Shown here piece by piece: positions 1 through 14,700 of a stretch of DNA of 64,000 nt. The DNA comes from Acanthosoma haemorrhoidale (Eukaryota > Arthropoda > Insecta > Hemiptera > Acanthosomatidae): positions 96,493,189-96,557,188 of the forward strand of contig OV884009.1 of assembly GCA_930367205.1 (NCBI GenBank). The letters are read 5' to 3'. How positions within the stretch are numbered: the first letter of the stretch is position 1; the number at the start of each line of letters is the position of its first letter. The notes beneath the pieces were generated by a model. The model was not told where the DNA came from. It ran no database searches and saw only the letters and a list, made by a program, of their open reading frames with translations. Made by a program: the position numbers and the translations under genes.

Positions 1-435
1 TCTTTTGGCCCTTCTCAGTCTTATGAAATTCCTCGAGCTCTAAGTCCACCTCAGGAACCTCACACACAATCGGCACCTCATGATCTTCCAGATTCATCTT
101 CAACTGAGCCAGCTTCAGCTGTGCCTCCTCATGATCTTCAGAGAAGACTCCCAGAAAGGTTTCGAGATCCTAACATATCACTTCAGTATTGATGTCCCCT
201 CACAAGATACAAACTTTTTGATTCATGGTACTATTTTAATGTTAATAATTCTTGAATAGTGGGGGAGACTGTTATGTATAATTAAAATTAATGACTATTT
301 AATATAATTAAAACCCTTATATCATGAAACCATTATTGTAACCTTGTTGTAACCTTTATATAAATATACAACATGTTCTCGCTCCAAGCCACGTGTACGT
401 TATCAATTATTTTATTACCCGTTTCTCCCCATGAT
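1..435 (+). mobile_element. 3' end of an LTR retrotransposon (pol tail, PPT, LTR start)
   Basis: Bases 1-192 read in frame as a Pro/Ser-rich protein end, finishing LPERFRDPN and a stop. A purine tract (agtgggggaga, ~258-268) is followed by TGTTATG at 270, the expected PPT-LTR boundary. A TATA-like stretch sits near 357. The LTR end is not sharply visible; I put it near 435. Confidence 0.55.
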
Positions 436-1620
436 TTATCTAAACATATCAGAGACTTACTTATTTTCAAGTAGGAAAAACATAAACGAAAAATCCTTTG
501 TTGTTTTTTTTTTAATAAAAAATTAAATACTTGGTGGAAGAGGTAGGGTCATTTTTAAATTTTGGTTCTTAAAAAATTTCAATAAAATAAATAAAATATT
601 GAGAATGTTAAAACTGCATTATTAGATAAACAGAAAAAATTTTTTTTCGAGATTTTAACAGACTAGTAAAATCGGTATTCCGAGTATTTTTCCGATTCAA
701 AATGATTTCACTCCCACAAATGTAGCCACAAAAAGTAGGAATACGGAAATAAACGAAAAACTTCAGTAAGTCGAGGAAAGTGGGGATTTATTTAAATGAA
801 AATGGCATTGCTTTTGTATCAACTCCTCAGCGGTTTTTATTGTTGTCGCAATCATAAAAATATGAGGGATTTGAACTAAAACTGTACGATAATATCAACT
901 CTCAAACCAGATGGGTAAATCGCCTGAAAGTAACGATTTAATGAGAGCGTGGCATCAAAACCTTAACTCGCCTGTCCTTCCTTTTGAAAGTGGTTTAGAA
1001 AACAATGTTCCAAGTTCACTACTTTTCGAAACTAGCATATGCTAAAACGAGTTTATCAACTTGTCATACTGATTGGGAAAAATCGTGACGCAACTGACCG
1101 TCGGATAAATCGGTATATTGTAGAAGATCCAGACACTGCATACTATTCATACATTTTCCAAAAAAAAAGGATGCTTTGTTGTTTTTATAACTATTTAATA
1201 ACATTTTAGATCTAATACCAGAATTTTAATTGGTCTTTTTTGGATTTATGTAGTTTGAATTGCTGATCTGATAGTTGAGATTATGAGTCATGTTGCTCGC
1301 TAATAATTGCTGAATTGTTTAGGATCCATTTTAATATTAGAAAAAACTACTTCATTCAAGGAAAGTTATAATCTGCTCTCAAGTGTAATTGTGGTAAGTG
1401 ATCTCACATACATACTGTATTTCCATAATCTTCCTGTCTATGGAGGAGAAGGTAATGATCCCCTACACTATATCCACATGACAACTCTGAAGGGGGAGTT
1501 GAGGCAGGGAGTGCGAGAGCCGCAGACGATCAGGCCATGAAGGGAGTGTACTGATCACGTGAAAGTGATCTTTCACGAAGGAATTTAGGTTTTTTTATGG
1601 AATTTTAGAAAAGGCGAAGA
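436..1620. other. Unassigned AT-rich sequence
   Basis: No coding homology seen. The plus ORF at 1307-1540 has no recognisable motif and is probably chance. A perfect 8-bp inverted repeat with a 4-base loop lies at 1558-1577. Confidence 0.3.
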
Positions 1621-1783
1621 AATAGCTATATTATACTCCTAAGTACTTTAAAGTGTGCTATTCGGTGTTGGGCTGACATTTACGTCAGTTGTCTATTTTT
1701 ATCTACGATAATACTAATTACCACAGTTATTAGAAAAATATGATTAATAATATCAAAAAGGAAATATCCTCACTAATAAATGT
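1621..1783 (+). repeat. 163-bp repeat, copy 1
   Basis: Matches 2781-2943 over its whole length in the same orientation with only three mismatches. No clear terminal inverted repeat or target duplication. It lies downstream of FAS exon 33. Confidence 0.85.
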
Positions 1784-2518
1784 AATCGTTGATAGTAGGA
1801 ATTCTAAAGTTGTTACGAACTGTTCTAGTGCTTAACTACGTAAAAAACTCAACTTCTGATAATCTTAAAAGGACATAGGGAAGTATTGGATGTGCTTGAT
1901 GTTAGAGGGTTTCGCTGCACTAAAGTCCTGATTGGTATTAGTATGGCTTTGTATACGATCATTTTGCTTCCTAATGTGATTTAAAATTAGACTAAAATGT
2001 TTCTTGATTGTAAATGATAATTACTTATTTCCATCCTCATCAGAAAATTTGGTGATTTTAAGGACGGCTTATATTTAAATATTATCTTAGAATAAGGGCA
2101 ACGCTTCATACAAATAACTTTATAAAAAAAAAAAAGCTTCAGTAAGTAATTAATTACAAAAAAACGACTTGGTGTTTCTGATAAAATAACCTTCGAAAAA
2201 TAGAATTACCTAATCAAGCTGAAAACATGATTCATATAATAAAACAAATTAAAAGGGGACGTAAGTGTTCTTTAAACTTATTTTTTTCGAGTTTAAATGT
2301 CATCTTTTGCTGCTTTGGTTGTTTAGAACAGTTGGGAAAGTAATAACTAGATAACCACATAGGTCAGAGTTGAAAAAGCTTGTAAATTAAGAGACTAGTT
2401 GACTTTTTTGTGTTTAATTTTGTTTACATCCCGTTATTTTTGCTTAACCAAAGTTTAGTTACCAAGATTCGAATAGCAGTTAATACGTAGAACTAGTGAG
2501 TTTATAAGTTATAATTAC
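1784..2518. other. Unassigned intronic sequence downstream of FAS exon 33
   Basis: Searched for the final TE exon with its GDH-type His motif; none found. AT-rich, no other feature seen. Confidence 0.3.
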
Positions 2519-2767
2519 CTTTGAAAGTCCGTAATCTTCATCTCCAAGTAAAGTTATTTGGGTTGGCTTAATTAATGACACTTTTGATGAAATACATTTG
2601 TCTGGAAATTTTTCGAGGAAATACATTGACAATGCTCTGTTATATGCAGCATTAAACAAATCCTTTATGAATTGCTCACTGAAATTTAAATTGGCCTCTT
2701 TTACAAGCTTGTAAATGAAGTCTATCTTCATTTCCCATTCAGGGAGTTTTCTCAGTTCTTCTTCCAT
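2519..2767 (-). CDS. FASN: FAS exon 33: thioesterase lid and core
   Basis: Runs from [11 protein letters not shown] to DEDYGLSK, matching the TE segment before the catalytic His. It ends in a donor GTAATT in phase 0, so one more exon with the GDH-type His motif must follow; none is visible in 1-2518. Confidence 0.85.
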
Positions 2768-5700
2768 CTAAAAAATAATAAATAGCTATATTATACTCCT
2801 AAGTACTTGAAAGTGTGCTATTTGGTGTTGGGCTGACATTTACGTCAGTTGTCTATTTTTATCTACGATAATACTAATTATCACAGTTATTAGAAAAATA
2901 TGATTAATAATATCAAAAAGGAAATATCCTCACTAATAAATGTTATAGACCCAAAGAAGGTTTAAATATAGTTCTAAGCATAAACAACCACAATCAATGT
3001 CCCCAATATTTTTAAACACCTCACTACGCGATAAACAAACCTATTCCTTCTCTTTGAAAATAATTCTATTGATATTAATACTCACTAGTCCTGTCTCTAT
3101 TTGCCACATAACATAAAAACAAAATTTAATTGCATATTTTGATTTTACATAAAGTTGTACTCGTGTCTTCTAACATGATGTTTTAGATGATATTATTTAA
3201 GATACATCATATTAATCACTCCATTTTTTTAAACTAATCATTAATTTGTATAATCTATTATTATGGGGTTGAATAAAGTTACTCAGTAAATAATTAAAAA
3301 ATTAAAATTAAATAGAATAATTAAATTTAAAAATTAAAGCTACATTTAATTTAAAATTTATGAAGATCAGTTTAATTATTAAGAAGTGGTTCTAGAAATT
3401 GTAGTAAAAATAAATTAATTATGGCCAAAAGCAACAAAGAAAACTCACAATTCAGAACAAGAAACAACATTTTTGCAATTTTACTAAAAGTCTAAGCAAA
3501 ATAAATCACCCTGCAGCAAATCGAAAGTTATTTTTGATTTCAGGAAAGTGAATTATGTTCACTCCTAAGCCTTGTATTTGTGCACTGTTATGTTTTTGTT
3601 TGTTTATTTACAACCAGAGTTGTCATATTAAATGGTCACGGGTTAGATTACTTTCCCAGTCACATTTTTCTCTTTGGCAAATTATCACATACCTATTCTT
3701 TTGTTTTACTCTTTTATAATAACTAATGTGTAAGTCTCTGCCTTGTTCCTATTATAATTTTATTAAAGGGATGTTTAATAATGCAGTATAAATGGATCAA
3801 ATGCTCGGTTACTTGGAAAACATGAATATGTTTTTCTTATATGTTACAAGAAGAATAAATGTTTTTAAGAAAATATTAGAAAAAATTGTTGACCTCGTGG
3901 AAGGGTTTGAAGCACAAAATGGATTTAGAAAAAGAAGAAATTAAGATGTAATGTTGACACCCAGTTGTTATGTGAATTCAGCTGGAACATCATTGCAACG
4001 ATTGCTAAACTATACAAACACACTAAGGTATATGCCACTCAAAACCAATGATTTCATTAATATAAGGAACATTTATCAACGACTTGAGAGAATATAATAA
4101 GTTCCTTTATATTATAAGCCAAGGAGGGAAAAGAGGAATGGGTATTGACGGACAACACGGCACATTAAGTTCTCTTGTATGATAACGATGCTTCTCCGCC
4201 ATCAAGGTGTCGAAGAAACCATAGAAACCTTTAGCCTTAACAAGCATGCAGTGAGAAACATCAGCTAAAGGTAACGCCCATAAATCTCAGATTCAAGTCT
4301 ATAGAAAAGGTGGAACATTATTTTGTTAACATAGTGACAATATTCTCTTAACTCTAGAAGAATTGGAGAATAAATACTTTATTAATCAAATATAACCATT
4401 GTTAATTTATAAATTCCTTGTTGGAGGAATACACGAATAGATATTTGAGATAACTCATTAGCTAAAAGATTAAGCTTGTATCAAATTGTTTGATTAAAAA
4501 TATGTTAAAAAATATAAAAATAATTGAGTTTTTACCTTTATTTTGATTTTGCCAAAGCCAAGATATTGCATTTGTCTTAAAATTAGGTTAACCTGCGCAC
4601 TGTCATCTACCTGTTCCGAAAATTCTGTTTTAACTATTTCAATCATTAATTCAGGCGAACTGTCAATAAGTATTAAGTTGCCTCGGTATCCAAGCTTTTC
4701 TAGTCGTACAACGAGGTCCATGCTAATCAAACCACCATATGAATAGCCTACTATACTGAATGTTTTTTCTGTCAAATATGGCACTAAACACTGAAAAAAA
4801 TATCAAATTAAGTTTATTAAACATGATTTTAACATTATTAGTAGTTATTTAAAATAATAAATATTATGGATCATCCTATAGCTATTAGATTTAGTGTGGT
4901 GTGTACAATACTCGGTTGTGTTAATGACAAGCAGCAGGTAGTGAACTGAAGGCGGAAGTATAATTATTTTTCGTCTAGGCTGGAGGCTTCCTGAGGTGGC
5001 ACTCTTTGTGTCAGATGTAGAATGGAGCGGACCATCTTAAGTTGGAGAATAGGACGCCTTGGACTGCGGGGAATTTAGAGGAAACTGTGATTAACGAAAG
5101 ATACTTCAAGTAATAACCATTCCTTAAGAGGTGGTTTCACATCTTGAAGTTAGCTTCATTTTATTGGCTTGGTTAATGTGAAGTCATTTTCAAGAAGGCC
5201 TGTTATGTGGCCGACCTGTCTCTGTATGGCGGAAATGGGTGATAGCTAGTACCCGGTAGAGACAAGTCATTATCTCAAACACCACTTGATAAACGTTGGA
5301 TTATTTTTACTTTTTCAGTCATAGAAAATGAACGGCGCTTTTTATTCTACTTTTTTTAACGTGAACAGCATGTCAAAACGGCAGGAAACCAAAGCAGTGA
5401 CTGAAAATGGAAAATATACTAAAATGTAACAGTGCATATAAGCCCGGTAGGGGATTCAATGAGCTCAACATGAAGCATGCTTACTTAGTCATTACATTTA
5501 CTTCGAAAATTGAAAAAAAGGAAATCTCAGATAATCTTTATAGGCGAATGAAATGACCATTTGTTTCGGAATGAGATCGCTATATCAGGATTACCATAAC
5601 CGGAATTTTTGGACCCCAATACAAAATCTGCACTTTTCTTTTCAGATATATAACCTTAAATCTCTGGTGGTTTGCTTAAACATTGATATTTATGATATTC

Positions 5701-8700
5701 TGTAATATTGATGGTTTAATATTGAATTATTGAGGATTTTCCCTTCAAATATTGATGTTTTATTTTGTTACGTGTTTATTATTTTTAGATAATAAAAAAT
5801 TCCATTCATATTATTCTCCTAAAATATCGATATTTTGAGGTTGAAATATTAAAATATGGCCATTAAGTCTCGTTGGTATTGTTTTTTCCTTTGCTTAAAG
5901 CTCTGACTGTTTTCTTCAAACTTTGACGTTTTTTGGTTGACACCACAGTTAATGCTTTAGCCGATGGCATCGCGGTGTCCAATAGCACCGTGAGCGCCAG
6001 AGCAATTAGACCGGCAGAAGCAGCTTGTAACCAGCTCAGTGATAAATCGGGAAACTGCAAACACGGATGGGACTGACTAAGTAATTTTCTCATTCCAAAA
6101 GGGAAAAAATCCACTGCCTACTACTTAGGACACAGCAAAACTCTCCAGCAAATAGCCTCGTACATCAAGGCATTATAATGGACTATCACCTCCGTTTTAG
6201 TGGCCATTTTGCAAGGAAGTTGGTACACACAAGCAAGAAGTCTTACCGGCTTACGCACTTATTGACTTCCCCCAATCTATCACTGTGCCTTGATCTAGCT
6301 CATGCATTATCTATAAGAGTGTACTCAGCCCTGCTCTGCTGTACGGTGCGCCGCGTTTCCGTCATCTAACGGAAACGACATAGCGGCGACACCAACAATT
6401 TCAAAACGGCATACTTATGAAAGTGGCCTGACATACTAAATTCAAGCAGTGGAGAACAGTGAGCTTCACGAGGTTTTTGAGCAGCCTACAGTGGATGAAT
6501 TCATTCAACGTAGACATATCAAATTCTTGGAGTCGTTGCAACACATTACAAACCCCGTATTTAGCACGATTACCCCCGATCCGTTCCCCTGTTGCTGACA
6601 GAAAGCTGTTGAGGAAGGAACGCTTTAGTTTTTAAGTTAGTTTGTAAGTTTTATTTTTATTCCCTGTTTGTAAAAGGTGAGTACCATCACCTAGTCCCAT
6701 TTTTTGTTTATAAAATTTTAATCTTAAAAATATATTAGTTGTAATTTATACCCTCCTTACGGTGCGTATGTTATGCAGTAAAAGGAGCCACCCACAACCG
6801 ATTTGTAATATTGTTTATAATTTGTTTTCTAAATTTATAAAAAAAGGGGTTAAGAAAAAAAACAAAAACAAAAAAAACCAACCAAAAAAAAAAAAGCTAA
6901 TAGCTATGCAACGAGTAATGGCAAAATGATTTGGTATTACGTATTTCTATAGATTATCAACAAATCCTCGAAGTTTCAAGTAATTCTTGCCTGCTGTTTC
7001 GGTAGTAGGGCGTTGTGAACATATTCCCATTCGCTAAGCTCTGTACTTGCGGCAGTTGAAGGTGATGGATAGAAGTAGAATTTTCCGGTTGCTAATAACT
7101 GTGCAACCAGTAATGGCAAATTGATGTCGTTTCCTTTATTTCGTACTTCAATATATTATCAACAATCCCTCGAAGTTTCATGTAATTGTTTCCAGCGGTT
7201 TCGGTAGTAGGGCGTTGTAAACTAATTCCCGATCACTAAACTCGGCCCTTGTGGCAGTTGAAATTGCTGGGTATATGTAAAATTCTCCGATCACTAATAG
7301 CTCTGCCACCAGCAATGGCAAATTAATGTGGTTTCGTTTATTACATTCTTCTATATATTATTAACAAACCCTCGAAGTTTCAAGTAGCTGTTGCCAGCGG
7401 TTACTATGGTAGGGCAACTTAAGGCGACTGACTCTTCGCCGACGGGATACAAAAGGTTCTGCTCAAACAAATGCCGAAGAGATGGATAGTACAACTCGCA
7501 AACTTGTCCAATTCTTGTATAAAATTGCGGTATTTTCCAGAAAAATGGAAACAAGCCATGTTGCTTGCATTACTCAAGCCAGCTAGGAGCGGAGATCACC
7601 CAGCCCACTACCACCCAATCAGCTTATTACCCCAAATGGGGTAAATTCTGGAGGAAATTCTGTTGAATTATTACATAGATTACTGTGCCTAAAATTACAT
7701 CATTCCGCCAGAACAGACTAGATTGAAATCCAGTCTGAGGACAGAACATCCCCTTATGAAGCTACGGTCAGAAGCTAGCCAAAATTTGAACAGAAACATA
7801 GTCACGGCTATGAATTGGCTAGACTGCACACAGACCTTCAACTCGCTGTCACACGGGACTCAAATGCTCTCACTCAAATGACACTCGGGTGTCAAATGCT
7901 CTGCGACTGGGAATGCCCGGAGCATCTGTGTTAAATCTAGCTAGCTTCCTGAAAAAACAGATCAATGGGGATGTGGGTGGGTGATAGCTTCTCCGAAGAC
8001 CTGGGGAGTATCCCAAGGAGCCGTGTTATCCCCAGTACTTTTCAACGTGTATACGTCTGAAATAGTCGGAGCCCAGTACAAAAACACAACAGTTGCTGCT
8101 TTCGCTGATGACATCGCGGTGTACAGTAGCAGCACGAGCAACAAGTTAGCTCTTAGACGGGCAGCCTGTGAACAGATCAGTAAGAGATTGGGGAAACTCG
8201 ATATCTCTGTAAATGTGGTTAAGACCGACTGAGTAATTTTCTCATCCCAAAAGGGCCTAGACTGCCTACTACATACACTGTAGGAACGCAGTGAAACTCT
8301 CCAGGAAACAGCCTCGTACATTTGGGCATTAAAGTGGACCGTCACCTCCGTTTTAGTGGCCATTTTGCGAGGAAGATGAAAGAAATACGCACAAAGTCTT
8401 ACCGGCTTATACACTTACTAACTTTCCGCAATTTACGACCGCCCCTCCAGCTCATAATATATGATAGTGTACTCAGAGCTGCTCTGCTGTAAGGTGCATC
8501 GCTTTTTAGTCATTTGACTGAAGTGACAGCAAAGCGACGCAGTTTCAAAACGGGATGCTCATGAAAGTGGTCCGACATACTACATTTCAGCTGCGGAGAA
8601 ACAGTGACCTTCACGAAGATTTTGAGCTGCCTACAGTGGTTGAATTCATTTGCCGTAGAGATATCATATTCAAAGTGTTTAACACGATTTCCCATCGATG

Positions 8701-11700
8701 CCAGAACGCAGTCAAGGCAGGAACGCTCTAGTTCGTCTAATATAAGATTCTGAGTGTGAACTCGTGGCACACAAGACACTAGACCACGTGAAATCCCGGA
8801 ATTCTAATCTATACCTACCTCTTCTCCTGGACGCAGTACAATGTTGGGGCACACCCCAAAAGAAAATGATGCCAGATAGATCGAATATATTACCTGTCAC
8901 CAAGCCCTTGTCAAGGTCATAGACCATCTTAACTCTTCACCACCACCAGGTACTTTTACCTTCCCCGTGAAACATCGACAACAGTGACGGCCCGACAACA
9001 AATATACAGATTTTTAATATAATAAAATATCTCTAATGAAATTCCTTAACATATAGCAGTATATTTTTGTTTTTCATAAACTAAAAAAAAATATAATTTT
9101 AGGATACATACAGGCAAGAAGGCCTCAGATGCAGCCGATATCTGTGTATGGTGTGTTGTGTAATCCAATGGCAGACAGTAAACTTCACAGCTCATCATAC
9201 TTGCCAAACTTTCAAATATAATTGGAAAACCTAATTAAAAAGGTTAGGTAATATTTTGATTTAAAGGCCAAGGAGACCATGAATGCAGTGCTTTTTAAGT
9301 ACAAATAGATTACGATTGCAATTTGATATTACCTTCAACACCAGGAACAAGGAATATTCTTGACTTGGAGTCAATAACATCACTATTATTTAGTGAGTTT
9401 AGTTTTACAATTGGTTCATATTTTTCGGGTTCTAACAATATCATTTGATTAATATATTTTTTTGTTTCCCGAGGAAGTGAAATTTCACTCACATGGTCAC
9501 ATTCCTCTTCTGAAAAATAAATACAGTTTCATTTTGAACAGAATAATATTACTCTAAACGTTAATAAACATTGAATGTTTTAATTAATGATAATTATAGT
9601 GTGTTGTTGTATTGTATCGAAATATGTGATATATAGTAAAAATAAACTATTGAGTTTATACCAGTGCGTATTTCTATACGATTAATTTCACTATTTGATT
9701 ATTATACATCAAATGAACTAAGTCAACAAACATTTATTTTTCTGAATGTGGTAAATTTGAGGTTACTATAAAGAAATAATAAATAGTAGAGCTTAGGATC
9801 AGTAGCCTACCCATATTTTTTTCTCTTTTCAAATTCCCCTTTATTTTAAAGTAAATTTGCCATCTCAAATTCAATGACAACCGTAGACCGTCTAACTGTG
9901 ACAGCCATCGAAAAGAAGTAGCACTTCTCAGCTTAGAACAGGAGATTGTGAAATCATCCATTATCACACGAGAAGCACACATTAGTAAAATGTACAAATG
10001 TATCAAAAAACGTCTGTCAGGATCGTAAGCAATTATTTTCCTCGTCCTCCGATCGGACCACGTGTTCTATAAATCACAATCTGTAACCACCGCCTGGGAT
10101 TCATCTACCAGGGACAAATTTTTTTTTAAACATTGCAGCATCTTACCAACCCAGTGTTTAACACCATGATTCCGCCACCCTACCCGCATTGATGGCAACA
10201 GTCTGTCCCGGAAATTTAGGTGAAGCTCAATCTAGTTCCTATAATCATCCTGAATGTGAGCCCCACCAGCCGGTACTGGCTTCAAAGACAGAGATGCAGG
10301 GAAGGCGAAGTTCGCCTGGCCCGCTGACGGTAGTGTAATGTGCAGGCGGGATAACGGCCTACTGGTTGTTGTCATTGGAGAGCCGGGGGGCTGTCTTAGC
10401 GTAACGTTCCCTCACAGCCTGTCACAGATTTGTCACAGCCTGTGTACATTCTAAAAAAACAACAAAAGGAACTACAAAAAAAACAAACAAAAAAAAATTC
10501 TACAAATGGTACAAAGTGTACGTATGTATACCATACCAAATTTGGCACCGTGCAGAAGCGGGAACACTCCAACTCACTCATGGCCTGCACCCTCCCCCCC
10601 CCTGGTGGGAGTTTTAACTGTTTGGCGTGGACGGTCCTCCGTTTCGTCGGAGGTCTTGTCCTCTCGATGGTGACGATGTTATACCACCTTGGATGGACCC
10701 TCGTATCTGACCGGCTCTTTGTTCCGATTAGAGCCAATTTTACGGCAGATTCTTCCGCTTCTTGGTGTTCACTCCCATCGCTATCGCCCCGCGTACCGCG
10801 ACTTCCATCTTCCACGGGCGCACATTCCTGGATAAATTGTGTGATCCCTGGACGTTTCCCCCTCCTCTACTACATTTACGGTAATCGCTCGGGATAGCCA
10901 GTCCGCCACTACATTGTCCTTCCCTGGTTTGTATACCGTTTCCAGGTTGTATTGTGACAAAAACTCCTTCCAGCGTGTCACTCTGGTGGATAATTTCTTC
11001 AGCTTCCCCACCCATTGAACAGGTCTGTGGTCCGTATATACTCTGAATCTCCGCCCGAAGACGTATGGACCAAAACGATCAATAGCCTATATGATGCCAA
11101 GAAGTTCGCGCTCGAGGGCACTGTACCACGCCTCCATGTCAGTCAGTCTTCGACTCACGTTCGCCACTGGTTGCTCCCCACCATCTCTCTCCTGCGACAG
11201 CACCGCTCCTAACTCACTTGCGTCGGTGGTGATAGTGAATAACTTCTCAAAATCGGGAAATGCCAGGATTGGTTCCTCTTGCAGCCGAGCCATGCATTTT
11301 TGAAGGTTTTGCTCCATAATAGGTGTAATCACTACCCACGCCCCCTTCCGCAGCAGGTTACTGATGGGTACGAGATACTCTGCCATGTCTGGAATCGGAT
11401 ACTTCTCATCCGTTGTGTTCTCATTTAATTTTCTAAAATCGACGACGATTCTATAACTCTCCTCCTCCTCTCCCGATTTACTCTTCTTTCGTACTGCCCA
11501 CAGAGGACTATTATACGGTGATGTGCTATCCACGATTACACCCTGTCGTCTTAAGCTGTCGATTTATTTCCGGATATGTTGGCGGAGTGCCTGCGGATAT
11601 CGTCTCTCCTTCACGTACGCTATTCGGTCCAATTTAAATAGAATTTCATGTACTGTCTTCCCCGTTGCCCCAAGCATATCACTCTCCACGTAAAAATATC

Positions 11701-14700
11701 TCCGAACTCCCTCCGTAAGCTTTCCCTCCAGTCCACCACTTTCTTGACTGCCCCTCTCCGCGCGCTCCCACCTCTTACGGTCCCCTGACATTGATAAGTT
11801 ACCCCCCCCCCCTTAACCTGATCCGCCACTCCTTTCCCTTGTTCTCTTCAAGCGCACCTACCCGTCCCAATAAGTCACACCCCACGATTATTTGATACTC
11901 ACACGGCATGTATTCCATATGTGTACGATATATGTACACGTATATCCCCTTTTTTTTCGCCCATTTTTCTAAATTCAGGACCGCCTCTCCCGCCACTTCA
12001 CGGGGCCCGCCCAGGGTAATTAACTTGCACTAACATACCTTGACCTGGAGTGCCCTCTCTCTGCCATACAGCCGCTCCGACGCACCGCATGACATTACGG
12101 TATTGGTGCTACGTGTATCCACCAAGCACCTCTCTCCCCTCTCCACTCTGATTATTGGCAACTCGCACAGTATCCCTCTCACTGTATTACACTTTAGGGT
12201 GTGGTCGCCACTCTGCTGCTGCCCTTCACAGGCTGCCAAACCCCGCTCCCACCTTCTCGAAGTAGTCTTCTGTCGCACGTCCTCTCGGCTCCCGTTGCGA
12301 GCCGGCTCTTCTCGTTCCGTTTCCGACGTTCCGGACGCCCCTGAAGATGCCTCAGCTGATTATACATTCCCCCTGGGTGATATCATCCTTTATTCCCGCA
12401 TTGTTTGTGTAATCACTTCCATGGGTTCTGCCCTATGATCTCTAAGATCTCTCCTCCGATACACGTAAGTGCAATGCCTAGCGATATGTTCCTTCACACT
12501 GCAAATGACCCGTCTTCCCGCACCCATGGCATTTTCTCTCTTCTCCGTACCTGGGTATCGCTGCCTTGAACCTCCTTTCGTCTGCCGCTCCCTTGTCCCT
12601 ACCGGTCGTTGGTGTTTCAATTTTTTTCCAATTTGATTTAGGGACCCTGGTTCTCCTTTACACTATCCGGCTCCATTCTCCCTCATCCTCCTGTATCCTC
12701 GATTCCTCCTCCCTGGCGCTGGTGTCAATAATGACTTGGGCACATTCGAGGAATGAGCGCTAATTAGGGAATACCTCTTTTCTCCCTGTTTCCTTCGCCA
12801 ACTGTACCTTCAGTATAGTAGACGGAAATCCCATTCTGCCCTCTACCTCTTTGATGCTCATTGTCTCTCTCATTTTCTCCGTTATTTGATTATAACGGGT
12901 TAGAAGACCTGCGGCATATTGGCCGCTACTCTGCTTTGATGATTTTGTCTCCCGGAACATCTGAAAAATATCTTTTTCTGGGGTCCATCCCCCTCCTCCA
13001 TACGCTTTCTTTAGCCGCATCTTCACCGTTTTCCACGACGTTTCCTCAGTGTCAGCCCTTAACTCTTCCCTAGGGAAAATTGGACATTACTCCTGGAATG
13101 GGATAGCTAGGAGTAGAGATTTCGTAGGGATTAGTCATAGGTAATAATGGTATAAAAGGGGGTGTTGTAGGAGTAGGTTCATGGGATTTCTTATTTTTAC
13201 ATTTATAAATAATTCCTACAGTACAAATTATTATGGCCTAACTAACCATAATTCCTCCATGCATAAAAAGGAAGATCAGAAGTGTCTTCGATTTCAATAA
13301 ATTGAGGTATAGTTTGATTAATAGTTTCAATATTTTTTAATTTGGTTACATCTATATCTTTTTTCGTAGTATGTTAGGTAGAAATATAGTTTCATTATCA
13401 CAATTTGTGAGTTTAGTCTGATTGAAAATTATATAAACTTTTAAATAATCATTAAATCTAATGTTAGTTGAAATATATTTATAGGTACATTCTTTTATAA
13501 TTGAATTCATAATAATGTTATTAATAGAAGTGTCGTTAATAATTTCTGAGTTTTTACAATAATAATAATGATCAAGGATACAATTTCCTATATACAATTG
13601 GTTACCTTTCTTAATAATTAACTTGTTAATAATATTTATTTCCTTATAAGTTTGATTAATAATAATAGGTGTGGGTACAATAAGATATCCTGTATAGGAT
13701 TGTTCGTGGATAGGTAATTTTATAATTACATGGAACAAAGTGTTTTGATATGAACAATAAATTTTAGTATTTTCCCAAATAATAGTGTTATCATTAGAAA
13801 TTAGTGTTACATTGTTTGATATTCCTTTAAGGATATCATTTAATAATTTAGAGTGTATAATTCCTATTTTACAAAATTCCATGGTTAAAATGAGTTCAGA
13901 AATCTTTTTCTCTAATAGCTGCATATGAGTAAGAAATGAATAGGCTTTTTCTTCTACGTTTACTGTTCTCATGTTGGATTGAGTTTATTTAAAATTTTTA
14001 TTAATTCGTCCTATGTCATAATTAAATTTGTCAATAATTTGTTTGTTTGTATTAAAAATATTTAGTTCGTTAATATTAGCTTGTCTGTTTGCTAATGCTA
14101 TCTTTTCGATTACCGAGTCGTAATGTTCCTTGACTTTGGCATCCATGTTTCCCGTGATCCATGAAATTACTTGACCTAAACCGTTTATTATTCCGCGTTT
14201 TTGTCTTTAGGAATGAAATTTTATTAAATTTTCTTGGTTAAGTAGTAGATTGTTATATTCTTTAATTACTTCATAAATACTGGACTTAATATATTTATAG
14301 ATTACTTCGTTAATTTTATTAATTTTTTCAATGTATTCTATTTTTTGTTTTACTTCTGTATGTAAATCTTTTGATTGTTGAAAATAATTATTAACATGTG
14401 TATCTTGAATGTCGTCAGTTTCATAAGTATCTTTCATCTTTCCGAACGTGATTTCATTTGGAGTTAGTTTTTAATTTTGATTGAGAGTATTATTATAAGC
14501 TATCGTACTTGTTTGTACAATTCTTTCAAATTATTGTATTTATTTTGATTAATATTCATTCTCATTAAAAGTGGCATGACATTTGTTAGTGTGCCTAAGG
14601 ATTTTGAATAATTTTTACTAGTGTAATGTATTTCGATATTAGTTGCTTTACAAAATTGTTGTATTAATATGTTATTAAATTCTTTTCCATGATCAGATAT

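Larger units (their letters stand above)
10275..13079 (-). mobile_element. Gypsy-type LTR retrotransposon B, internally deleted
   Basis: Reads on the minus strand gag, zinc-knuckle remains, protease, partial RT, RNase H, then a short integrase tail. Gag matches element A at 48 kb ([15 protein letters not shown] against [15 protein letters not shown]), so both are one family. RT is cut between YPIPDM and [16 protein letters not shown], losing the catalytic YxDD region, and most of the integrase is missing. No LTR seen at either end. At 13079 it abuts the env end of element C. Confidence 0.82.

Noticed and set aside
1307..1540. 77-codon plus ORF
   Set aside because: No motif, no splice context with FAS, AT-rich surroundings.
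7962..8414. 150-codon minus ORF opposite the LINE RT
   Set aside because: Shadow of plus-strand RT motifs ([11 protein letters not shown]); no motif of its own.
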